The notes under the pieces: generated by a model
Told to the model about the DNA's origin: nothing
The model's input: only the letters and a program-made list of their open reading frames with translations
Databases searched by the model: none
Origin: Lachnospiraceae bacterium
GTDB taxonomy: Bacteria > Bacillota > Clostridia > Lachnospirales > Lachnospiraceae
Assembly (NCBI GenBank): GCA_015057165.1
Contig: SVEY01000002.1
Span: 147,218 to 211,217 of the forward strand
Length of the DNA stretch: 64,000 nt
Direction: 5' to 3'
Program-made: the position numbers and the translations under genes
Shown: positions 52,679 to 60,784 of the stretch, piece by piece
Position numbering within the stretch: position 1 is the first letter of the stretch
Layout of the letters: each line of letters opens with the position of its first letter

Positions 52679-55600
52679 ATGAAAAGATCTATGAAAACCA
52701 TGGATGGTAACCAGGCAGCTGCACATGCTTCTTATGCATATACAGATGTTGCTGCTATCTATCCTATCACTCCTTCATCAGTTATGGCTGAACATACTGA
52801 TGAGTGGGCAACTGCAGGCCGTAAGAATATCTTTGGCCAGACAGTTCAAGTAACAGAAATGCAATCAGAGGCCGGTGCTGCTGGATCAGTTCACGGTTCC
52901 CTAACAGCTGGTGCACTTACAACAACATTCACAGCATCTCAAGGTTTACTTCTTATGATTCCAAACCTTTACAAGATGGCTGGTGAGAGACTACCGGGTG
53001 TAATCAACGTATCTGCTCGTTGCGTAGCCACACATGCTCTTAATATCTTCGGTGATCACTCAGATGTTATGGCTTGTCGTCAGACTGGTGTTGCAATGCT
53101 TTGCGAATCATCTGTTCAAGAAGTTATGGACTTAACACCTGTTGCACATTGTGCTGCAATTGAAGGTGGAATGACATTTATGAACTTCTTTGATGGATTC
53201 AGAACAAGTCATGAGATTCAGAAGATTGAAGCCTGGGATTATGAAGACCTTAAGGATCTGGTTGATATGGATGCAGTTGATGCATTTAGAGCTAATGCCC
53301 TTAATCCTAATCATCCTAAGGAACTTGGTTCTGCTCAGAACCCTGACATCTTCTTCCAGTCAAGAGAAGCTTGTAATACAACATATAATGAACTTCCAGC
53401 ACTTGTTCAGAAATATATGGACAAAGTTAATGAGAAGATTGGTACAGATTACAAATTATTCAATTACTATGGAGCTCCTGATGCTGAATCTATCATCGTT
53501 GCTATGGGTTCTGTTAACGAAACTATTGAAGAGACAATTGATTTCTTAAGAGCTCGTGGAGAGAAGGTTGGTGTAGTTAAAGTAAGATTATATCGTCCAT
53601 TCTCAGAAGAAGCATTTGTTAATGCAATTCCAGATTCAGTTAAGAGAATCTCAGTTCTAGATAGAACTAAAGAGCCTGGTTCTCACGGTGAGCCACTTTA
53701 CCTTGATGTAATCGCTGCTCTTAAGGGAACTAAGTTCGAGTCAGTTCCTGTATTTGGCGGTCGTTACGGACTTGGTGCTAAGGATACAAAGCCAGGAGAT
53801 ATTATAGCTACATTCAACAATACTACTAAGAAGCATTTTACACTTGGTATTAATGATGATGTAACTCACCTGTCTCTTGATGTTACAGAGAATCCGGTTA
53901 CAACTCCTGAGGGAACAACTAATTGTAAGTTCTGGGGACTTGGTGCCGATGGAACAGTTGGTGCTAATAAGAACTCAATTAAGATTATTGGTGATAATAC
54001 AGATATGTATGCACAGGCTTACTTTGATTATGACTCTAAGAAGTCTGGTGGTGTTACAATGTCTCACCTTCGTTTTGGACATTCACCAATCAGATCAACA
54101 TATCTTATTACTAAGGCAAACTTCGTAGCTTGTCACTGTACAGCTTATATTCATAAGTACAATATGGTTCAGGAACTTGTTCCAGGTGGTACATTCCTGT
54201 TCAATACACAATGGTCTGTAGATGAATTAGATGAGAAGCTTCCAGGACAGGTTAAGAGATATATTGCTGAGAATGATATTCAATTCTATATCATTGATGG
54301 TGTTAAGATTGGTAAGGAAATAGGTCTTGGTAACAGAATTAATACTGTACTTCAATCAGCATTCTTCTCACTAACTAAGCTTATTCCTGAGGACGAAGTT
54401 ATTAAGCTTATGAAGGACGCTGCTACAAAGTCTTATTCTAAGAAGGGTGATGACATCGTTAAGATGAATCACGATGCTATTGATAAAGGTGCAACAGCTT
54501 ATATTAAGGTTGATGTTCCTGAGTCTTGGAAGAACTGTAAGGATGATGAGCTTGGAGAAGCTATTCCTGAAGGCGGACGTAAAGAAGTTGTTGACTTTGT
54601 TAAGAATATTCAATCTAAGGTTAACGGACAACAGGGTAATACAATTCCTGTATCTGTAACAAGAGAGTATGAGACTGGATGGACTCCATCTGGTACAGCT
54701 GCTTATGAGAAGCGTGGTGTTGCAACAGATGTTCCTGTATGGGATTCTACAAAATGTATTGGATGTAACCAATGTTCATACGTATGTCCACATGCAGCAA
54801 TTAGACCGGTTGCACTTACAGCTGATGAAGTTGCTAAGGCTCCAGAAGGTATGCAATCTAAGGATATGGTTGGAATGCCTGAATACAAATTTGCAATTGT
54901 TATTTCTGCTTATGACTGTACAGGATGTGGCTCTTGTGTAAATGTATGTCCTGATAAGGTACAGGCTATTACAATGAAGTCATTCGAAGAGAATGAAGGA
55001 GAGCAGAAGTACTTCGATTATGCAGTTTCACTTGATGACAAGGAAGATGTAATTGAGAAGTTCAAGATTAATACAGTTAAGGGCTCACAATTTAGACAAC
55101 CACTTCTAGAGTTCTCTGGTGCTTGTGGTGGATGTGGAGAGACACCTTATGCCAAGTTAATCACACAATTATTTGGTGATAGAATGTATATCGCTAACGC
55201 AACAGGTTGTTCTTCAATCTGGGGTAACTCATCACCATCTACACCTTATACAGTTAACAAGGCTGGACATGGTCCTGCATGGTCTAACTCATTATTCGAG
55301 GATGCTGCTGAGTTTGGTTATGGTATGCTCCTTGCACAACGTGCTATACGTGATAGACTAAAAGATGAACTATCTGATATCTACGATAAGGCAGATAGGG
55401 ATGATGTTAAGGCAGCAATCAAAGAGTGGATGGATACATTCGATTCTGGTGTAACAAACGGTGCTGCAACAGATAAGCTTGTTAAGGTTCTAAAAGATTG
55501 TAATTGCGATAGAGGTAACGAAATCCTCAAAGAGAAAGATTATCTTGCTAAGAAGTCACAATGGATCTTCGGTGGTGACGGATGGGCTTATGATATTGGA

Positions 55601-56215
55601 TTTGGTGGTGTTGACCATGTACTTGCATCTGGTAAGGACATCAACATTATGGTATTCGATACAGAGGTTTACTCTAATACAGGTGGACAGTCGTCTAAGG
55701 CTACACCAGTTGGAGCAATTGCTCAATTTGCAGCAGGTGGTAAAGAGACTAAGAAGAAGGATCTTGCTGGTATTGCAATGAGCTATGGTTATGTATATGT
55801 TGCTCATATCTCTATGGGTGCTGACATGAATCAATGCGTTAAGGCTATTGCAGAAGCAGAGGCTTATCCAGGACCATCACTCATCATTGCTTACGCTCCA
55901 TGTATTAACCATGGTATCCGTAAGGGAATGAGCAAGGCTCAGACAGAAGAGAAGCTTGCAGTAGAGTCAGGTTACTGGTTCAACTTCAGATACAATCCTA
56001 CTCTTGCCGCTGAAGGAAAGGATGCATTTAGCCTAGATTCTAAGGCTCCAGCATTTGATGGATATCAAGACTTCCTTAAGGGAGAGAACAGATACGCTTC
56101 ACTTGCTAAGTTCAATCCTGAGAGAGCTGCAGAATTATTTGCAAAATCAGAACAGATTGCAGAAGAGCGCTATGCATATTTGCAGAAGCTTGTTAGCCTC
56201 TATAAGGCAGACTAA
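52679..56215 (+). CDS. nifJ: Pyruvate:ferredoxin (flavodoxin) oxidoreductase
   Basis: PFOR oxidises pyruvate to acetyl-CoA and CO2 with reduction of ferredoxin; it is central to clostridial fermentation. The 1178-residue single chain has all domains in order: the pyruvate/TPP domain with YPITPSSVMAEH, domain II, a domain III segment with HLRFGHSPIRSTYL, two 4Fe-4S motifs in CIGCNQCSYVCPHA (near residue 693) and CTGCGSCVNVCPD, and the TPP-binding C-terminal domain with CGGCGETPYAKL, GGDGWAYDIGFGG and YSNTGGQSSKATP. Codon choice is more C/T-ending and regular than in neighbouring genes, suggesting high expression. It is flanked by a promoter and a strong terminator. Confidence 0.97.
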   Translation: MKRSMKTMDGNQAAAHASYAYTDVAAIYPITPSSVMAEHTDEWATAGRKNIFGQTVQVTEMQSEAGAAGSVHGSLTAGALTTTFTASQGLLLMIPNLYKMAGERLPGVINVSARCVATHALNIFGDHSDVMACRQTGVAMLCESSVQEVMDLTPVAHCAAIEGGMTFMNFFDGFRTSHEIQKIEAWDYEDLKDLVDMDAVDAFRANALNPNHPKELGSAQNPDIFFQSREACNTTYNELPALVQKYMDKVNEKIGTDYKLFNYYGAPDAESIIVAMGSVNETIEETIDFLRARGEKVGVVKVRLYRPFSEEAFVNAIPDSVKRISVLDRTKEPGSHGEPLYLDVIAALKGTKFESVPVFGGRYGLGAKDTKPGDIIATFNNTTKKHFTLGINDDVTHLSLDVTENPVTTPEGTTNCKFWGLGADGTVGANKNSIKIIGDNTDMYAQAYFDYDSKKSGGVTMSHLRFGHSPIRSTYLITKANFVACHCTAYIHKYNMVQELVPGGTFLFNTQWSVDELDEKLPGQVKRYIAENDIQFYIIDGVKIGKEIGLGNRINTVLQSAFFSLTKLIPEDEVIKLMKDAATKSYSKKGDDIVKMNHDAIDKGATAYIKVDVPESWKNCKDDELGEAIPEGGRKEVVDFVKNIQSKVNGQQGNTIPVSVTREYETGWTPSGTAAYEKRGVATDVPVWDSTKCIGCNQCSYVCPHAAIRPVALTADEVAKAPEGMQSKDMVGMPEYKFAIVISAYDCTGCGSCVNVCPDKVQAITMKSFEENEGEQKYFDYAVSLDDKEDVIEKFKINTVKGSQFRQPLLEFSGACGGCGETPYAKLITQLFGDRMYIANATGCSSIWGNSSPSTPYTVNKAGHGPAWSNSLFEDAAEFGYGMLLAQRAIRDRLKDELSDIYDKADRDDVKAAIKEWMDTFDSGVTNGAATDKLVKVLKDCNCDRGNEILKEKDYLAKKSQWIFGGDGWAYDIGFGGVDHVLASGKDINIMVFDTEVYSNTGGQSSKATPVGAIAQFAAGGKETKKKDLAGIAMSYGYVYVAHISMGADMNQCVKAIAEAEAYPGPSLIIAYAPCINHGIRKGMSKAQTEEKLAVESGYWFNFRYNPTLAAEGKDAFSLDSKAPAFDGYQDFLKGENRYASLAKFNPERAAELFAKSEQIAEERYAYLQKLVSLYKAD

Positions 56216-56241
56216 TTAACTCCTAAAGTTAAGAGATATAT

Positions 56242-56282
56242 AAAGCATGTTCGTATCAATTGATGCGAACATGCTTTTTTAT
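56242..56282 (+). terminator. Rho-independent terminator after nifJ
   Basis: AAAGCATGTTCG (56242-56253) and its perfect complement CGAACATGCTTT (56266-56277), enclosing an ATCAATTGAT palindrome, then a T-run. Confidence 0.92.
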
Positions 56283-56408
56283 TTACTAATGCGATTTATA
56301 TAAATCATTCACTATATAAGTAATAATAGTGTGTATTTTTACATGTGATTTATGTTATAATATGAAATGGTGTGTAATGCAATAAATTACTAGGATAGGA
56401 GAAATAAT

Positions 56409-57053
56409 ATGTCAGAGAATAATACTAATACAATAAATGCAAATGAAGAAGTGAGTAATGTAACCCTTGGAGAAGACAAGCTTCTTGAGCAAATTGACGC
56501 ATTTCGTGATAAAGCTCAGCAATTACAGGGACTTATTTCTGCAAAAGAGCAGAAGGTTAATGAATTAGAGAATCTTGTTAATGAAAAAGAAGTTAAGATT
56601 AATGAACTTCAGAATACATTATCTACTAAGCAGGCTGAGGCAGATGAACTTGTTGTTGATATGTCTAAGCAGGTTGATAGAATGATTGAGTCTGTTAATG
56701 CCACCCTTGCTGATATTGAGAAGAGACTTGATGACAAAGTTACTTCTAGCGAAGAGAATACAGAGGCTAAGAATAGAGAGATTAGTGAGACTCTTGGAAG
56801 CGTTAATGATGATTTGGAATCTATTAAGGCTGACCTCTCTGAGAAGGTTCATTCTGAAAATGTTAAAGTATACCGTAACATTCATGATCTCATTCAGGAG
56901 AATGATAAGAGTGAAGAGAATAAGAAGACAATTCTAGACAAGATTAAAGGAACAAAGGCTGTTGCTACCTGGGGTCTTGTATTTGGAATAATTGATTTTG
57001 TTGGTATTGGTGCTGTAGTGGCGCTTATGCTTAAGATGGCTGGATTAATCTAA
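56409..57053 (+). CDS. Coiled-coil protein with C-terminal membrane anchor
   Basis: Most of this 214-residue protein (residues 20-175) is a charged heptad-rich helix (for example KEQKVNELENLVNEKEVKI), followed by one hydrophobic segment at the C-terminus (about 190-212, GLVFGIIDFVGIGAVVALML). It is probably tail-anchored with the coil in the cytosol. Function is unknown; similar proteins act as scaffolds. ATAGGAGAAA precedes the ATG. It has its own upstream gap after the nifJ terminator; the pyrophosphatase follows by 32 bases. Confidence 0.75.
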   Translation: MSENNTNTINANEEVSNVTLGEDKLLEQIDAFRDKAQQLQGLISAKEQKVNELENLVNEKEVKINELQNTLSTKQAEADELVVDMSKQVDRMIESVNATLADIEKRLDDKVTSSEENTEAKNREISETLGSVNDDLESIKADLSEKVHSENVKVYRNIHDLIQENDKSEENKKTILDKIKGTKAVATWGLVFGIIDFVGIGAVVALMLKMAGLI

Positions 57054-57085
57054 TAAGATTATTGTGGAGTGCAATTAACATATCT

Positions 57086-58735
57086 ATGGATAAGAAGAAA
57101 GATGTATGGGTTGTGGGACATAAGAATCCTGATACGGATTCTATATGTGCCGCTATAGCATATGCTAATTTCAAAAATCTAACTGAAGAAGGTAATTTTA
57201 TTCCTAAGAAGGCAGGGGAAATCAATAATGAGACGAAATTTGTACTAGAACATTTCCAGGTTGAAGAACCTGCAACAATTGATTCCGTAGGAACACAGAT
57301 TAAGGATATTGATTTTCGCCGAACAGAAGGCATTAATTCGCATTTATCCCTTAAGAAAGCGTGGGAACTTATGCGAGAACTTGATGTTGTAACGCTCCCT
57401 ATCGTGGATTCTAATGGTAGAGTTGAAGGAATTATTGTTAATGGTGATATTGCCTATTCTTATATGAATGTTATTGATAATAGCATTCTTAGTCAGGCAC
57501 GTACTCAATACAAGAATATTATTGAGACACTTAATGCGAAGCTTTATGTGGGAAATGAGCATGCGTATTTTGTTAAAGGTAAAGTGTGTGTTGCCTCTGG
57601 TTCCATTGAGACAATTGAGAATGAAATTGATGAAGATGACCTGATAATAAGTGGTAATATCAAGGTTCGTCAATTGATTGCCCTTGAGCAGAATCCTAGT
57701 TGCATGATTGTTTGTTGTGCTACAGAACTTGATGAAGAAGTAATTGAGAAAGCAAAGCGAATTGATTGTGTGCTTCTTTCTACAGAATATGACACATTTA
57801 CAACGGCTCGTCTAATCAACCAGAGCATGCCTGTCAAATACTTTATGACAACAGGCAATCTTGTTATGTTCGACGTTGATGATTATATTGATGAAGTAAA
57901 GGATATAATGAGTCGCATACGTCATAGAGATTTCCCTGTTGTTGATGAGCAATTTCATTATGTGGGAATGTTCTCTAGACGTCACTTAATGGGTAAAGGC
58001 AGAAAGAGTATTATATTAGTTGACCATAATGAGAAGTCACAGGCCGTTGATGGTATTAACGAAGCTGAGATTCTTGAAATTATAGATCACCATAGGATAG
58101 GATCCTTAGAAACAATTTCTCCAATAGTATTTAGGAATTATCCCCTTGGATGTACATCAACTATTATTTATAGATTATATAAAGATAGAGGAATTACTGT
58201 GGAACCTAAGATGGCAGGCATTATGTGTTCTGCAATCCTATCTGATACGTTGATGTTTCGCTCGCCAACTTGCACTGATTATGACAAGAAGATGGCAGAA
58301 GAACTTGCAAAGATTGCTGGCATTGATATTGAAAGTTTTGCACTTTCAATGTTCGAAGCGGGATCTGATTTTGGAGAGAAGTCTATAGAGGATATATTCT
58401 ACTCGGATTTCAAGACATTTGTATCAGGTGACAACAAATTCGGCGTTGCGCAGGTTAGCGCTGTTACAGATAACCAGTTAAGCGACGTTAAGTCCAAGAT
58501 ATATCCTGCAATGAAGCAGTGCGCTATAGATAAGAATCTTAACATGGTATTTGTTATGCTGACTAATATATTAGAGGAACGCTCTGAACTTATCCATGTG
58601 GGAAATGTTAATATGGAAAATGTTAAATTATGTTTTCCAGGAAGTGTTGTGGATGGTGATTCTCTAGTGTTAGATAAGGTTGTATCCAGAAAGAAACAGC
58701 TTATACCTGGGCTTATGGAAGCATTTTTGATGTAG
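57086..58735 (+). CDS. ppaC: Manganese-dependent inorganic pyrophosphatase with CBS-DRTGG insert
   Basis: This enzyme hydrolyses pyrophosphate and is regulated by adenine nucleotides through CBS domains. The 549-residue protein has the DHH motif at the N-terminus (VVGHKNPDTDSICAAIAY), then a first CBS domain, a DRTGG-like domain (SGNIKVRQLIALEQ), a second CBS domain (IMSRIRHRDFPVVDE), and the catalytic part resumes with IIDHHRIGSLET and the DHHA2 domain (SRKKQLIP). The CBS-containing form is typical of Clostridia. The ATG at 57086 is chosen by homology; GGAG is 17 bases away, so initiation is unclear and an alternative start upstream cannot be excluded. Confidence 0.92.
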   Translation: MDKKKDVWVVGHKNPDTDSICAAIAYANFKNLTEEGNFIPKKAGEINNETKFVLEHFQVEEPATIDSVGTQIKDIDFRRTEGINSHLSLKKAWELMRELDVVTLPIVDSNGRVEGIIVNGDIAYSYMNVIDNSILSQARTQYKNIIETLNAKLYVGNEHAYFVKGKVCVASGSIETIENEIDEDDLIISGNIKVRQLIALEQNPSCMIVCCATELDEEVIEKAKRIDCVLLSTEYDTFTTARLINQSMPVKYFMTTGNLVMFDVDDYIDEVKDIMSRIRHRDFPVVDEQFHYVGMFSRRHLMGKGRKSIILVDHNEKSQAVDGINEAEILEIIDHHRIGSLETISPIVFRNYPLGCTSTIIYRLYKDRGITVEPKMAGIMCSAILSDTLMFRSPTCTDYDKKMAEELAKIAGIDIESFALSMFEAGSDFGEKSIEDIFYSDFKTFVSGDNKFGVAQVSAVTDNQLSDVKSKIYPAMKQCAIDKNLNMVFVMLTNILEERSELIHVGNVNMENVKLCFPGSVVDGDSLVLDKVVSRKKQLIPGLMEAFLM

Positions 58736-58745
58736 TTCTTATCTG

Positions 58746-58980
58746 AGTTAAGTCTTATCCTTAATTATAAATATTACTGATAATCTTCGCTAATAATCTA
58801 CTAATGATTATGGTTGGGTTTGTATAATAATTATGACGGAAACCGGTGCTCAATCCGACGTCCGTTCGGTGAGCACCTACTTGTGACATCCATGTCACAA
58901 GTTTCCCTTGCTTACATAATCATAAGTAGCTTATAAGCTGGATTATATGTAATATTTATAATTAAGGATGTGACTTAACT
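58746..58980 (+). repeat. Long fold-back element, copy C, with structured core
   Basis: AGTTAAGT (58746-58753) pairs with ACTTAACT (58973-58980), and the arms pair through TCCTTAATTATAAATATTAC. The core has GACGGAAACC, P1 GGTGCTCA (58845-58852) with TGAGCACC (58870-58877), loop TCCGT (58861-58865) able to pair with ACGGA (58836-58840), and hairpin CTTGTGAC/GTCACAAG (58880-58901) with loop ATCCAT. P1 and the second hairpin differ from copy B1 by paired changes that keep base pairing. It begins 11 bases after the pyrophosphatase stop, same direction. Confidence 0.87.
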
Positions 58981-58997
58981 TCAATAGAATATTATAG

Positions 58998-59060
58998 ATA
59001 AGCCAATAAGCTCGATTATATGTCACACTTATGATTAAGGATAAGATTTGACATAAGTAA
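58998..59060 (+). repeat. Second 3' arm of element C
   Basis: After the element's own 3' arm the sequence carries a similar arm again: GCTCGATTATATGTCACACT echoes GCTGGATTATATGTAATATT (58937 on), and ATTAAGGATAAGATTTGACA can pair with the 5' arm start (TCTTATCCTTAAT). So two competing 3' arms exist for one 5' arm. No gene lies here; the malic-enzyme ribosome site follows. Confidence 0.6.
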
Positions 59061-59091
59061 AAATAAAAAAGATTATAAGGAGATAATAAGG

Positions 59092-60243
59092 ATGAATCCA
59101 ACAGATGAAAAAGCAGTATTCTTACACAAACAATGGAAAGGAAAGATTGATACAGTAAGTAAGGCGCCTGTAAAGACAAGAGAAGATCTTGCTCTTGCAT
59201 ATACACCGGGTGTTGCAGCGCCTTGTAGAATCATTCATGAGAACAAAGAAGAGGTATATACATATACCCTTAAGCAGAATACAGTTGCTGTAGTATCTGA
59301 TGGAAGTGCTGTACTTGGACTTGGCAATATTGGACCGGAAGCCGCTATGCCTGTTATGGAGGGTAAATGTGTTCTCTTCAAGGAGTTTGGAGGTGTTAAC
59401 GCATTTCCAATATGCCTGGATACACAGGATACGGAGGAGATTATAGCGGTAGTTAAAGCCATGGCGCCGACATTTGGCGGTATTAATTTGGAAGATATAT
59501 CAGCACCGCGTTGCTTTGAAATCGAGGCAAGACTTAAGGAGGAGCTTGATATTCCCGTATTTCATGATGATCAGCATGGTACGGCAATAGTTGTTTTATC
59601 AGGTCTGATTAACGCACTCAAAATTACAAAGAAAGCTAAAGAAGATTGTAAGATAGTTATTAGTGGAGCAGGTTCTGCAGGTGTTGCTATAACCAACTTG
59701 CTTCTTAAATATGGATTTAAGGATATTATTCTATGTAACAGTAAAGGTATTGTGTGTAAAGAATCGCCGAGACTTAACTGGATGCAGGAGAAGATGCTTG
59801 ATATAACTAATCCAAGGCATATTACAGGAAGCCTGGCTGATGCAATGGTTGGAGCTGATATATTTATTGGTGTATCGGCACCTGGTATTGTAACAGAAGA
59901 AATGGTTAAGTCAATGAACGATGAACCAATTATATTTGCACTTGCAAACCCTGTTCCAGAGATAATGCCTGATATAGCAAAGAAGGCCGGTGCTAGAATT
60001 GTAGCAACTGGAAGAAGTGATTTTCCTAACCAGGTCAATAATGTAATTGCTTTCCCGGGAATATTCAAGGGAGCACTTGAGGGAAGAGCAAAGCAGATTA
60101 CAGAAGAGATGAAGCTTGCAGCAGCACTTGCACTTGCTTCCCTTGTATCAGATGACCAGTTATCCGAGGATTTCATTATGCCTGAAGCATTTGACCCAAG
60201 AGCAGCTCAAGTTGTTGCTAATGAAGTAAAGAAATTGATTTAA
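59092..60243 (+). CDS. Malic enzyme, short bacterial form
   Basis: Malic enzyme oxidatively decarboxylates malate to pyruvate with NAD(P)+. The 383-residue protein is the short form without a phosphotransacetylase domain. It has YTPGVAAPCR, GNIGPEAAMPVMEGK, the catalytic stretch FHDDQHGTAIVV with metal-binding aspartates, and the dinucleotide fold VISGAGSAGVAI. The end FIMPEAFDPRAAQVVANEV is typical. AAGGAGATAA precedes the ATG. Cofactor choice (NAD or NADP) cannot be fixed by eye. Its product feeds the pyruvate pool used by NifJ. Confidence 0.94.
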   Translation: MNPTDEKAVFLHKQWKGKIDTVSKAPVKTREDLALAYTPGVAAPCRIIHENKEEVYTYTLKQNTVAVVSDGSAVLGLGNIGPEAAMPVMEGKCVLFKEFGGVNAFPICLDTQDTEEIIAVVKAMAPTFGGINLEDISAPRCFEIEARLKEELDIPVFHDDQHGTAIVVLSGLINALKITKKAKEDCKIVISGAGSAGVAITNLLLKYGFKDIILCNSKGIVCKESPRLNWMQEKMLDITNPRHITGSLADAMVGADIFIGVSAPGIVTEEMVKSMNDEPIIFALANPVPEIMPDIAKKAGARIVATGRSDFPNQVNNVIAFPGIFKGALEGRAKQITEEMKLAAALALASLVSDDQLSEDFIMPEAFDPRAAQVVANEVKKLI

Positions 60244-60262
60244 GTTAAATATAGATATAATT

Positions 60263-60784
60263 ATGGCAGATATTAATTTAACATATAAGATAATAGTACT
60301 AGAGCTTCTTAATAAAGCAGACTCAAAGTTGAGTAATAGGGTGATAGTGGATTTCTTCTTAGAGTATGAATATACTGATTATTTTAGTGCAGAGATGGCA
60401 ATAAGTGATCTTGCTGAAACTAAAATGGTTGATGTTATAGAGACTCATGGAAGCACTAATTATAGTATTAACGATGAAGGTAAGAAGACACTAGAATTAT
60501 TTCAAGATAGGATTAATTCTGAGATAGAAGAAGATATTAAATTTTATTTTAATAAAAACAAGCTGGAAATCAGAGAAGAACAGGAAGTGACTTCTAATTA
60601 TTCCACTCTTTCTTCTGGCGGATATATGGTTAATTGCAAAATACGTGATATTGATAAAGCTCGTACTATATATGAAGTGAATTGTGTAGTTCCCACAAAA
60701 GAGCAGGCAGAAGCAATATGCAATAACTGGCAGGCAAAATATGAAGAAATATATTTTCAATTTTTAGAAGGACTAACAGTTTAA
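60263..60784 (+). CDS. DUF4364 family protein
   Basis: This 173-residue cytosolic protein matches DUF4364, found throughout Clostridia. It has an N-terminal winged-helix-like part (IIVLELLNKADSKLSNRVIVDF, in part) with the GSTNYSINDEGKKTL wing typical of PadR/MarR-like folds and a beta-rich C-terminal half. A transcription-related role is inferred from the fold only. The stop overlaps the next start by one base (TAATG), so translation of the dehydratase is coupled. Confidence 0.85.
   Translation: MADINLTYKIIVLELLNKADSKLSNRVIVDFFLEYEYTDYFSAEMAISDLAETKMVDVIETHGSTNYSINDEGKKTLELFQDRINSEIEEDIKFYFNKNKLEIREEQEVTSNYSTLSSGGYMVNCKIRDIDKARTIYEVNCVVPTKEQAEAICNNWQAKYEEIYFQFLEGLTV

Noticed and set aside
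59571..60176. 201-codon minus-strand frame
   Set aside because: It lies wholly inside the malic-enzyme gene on the opposite strand, and its composition mirrors that gene.
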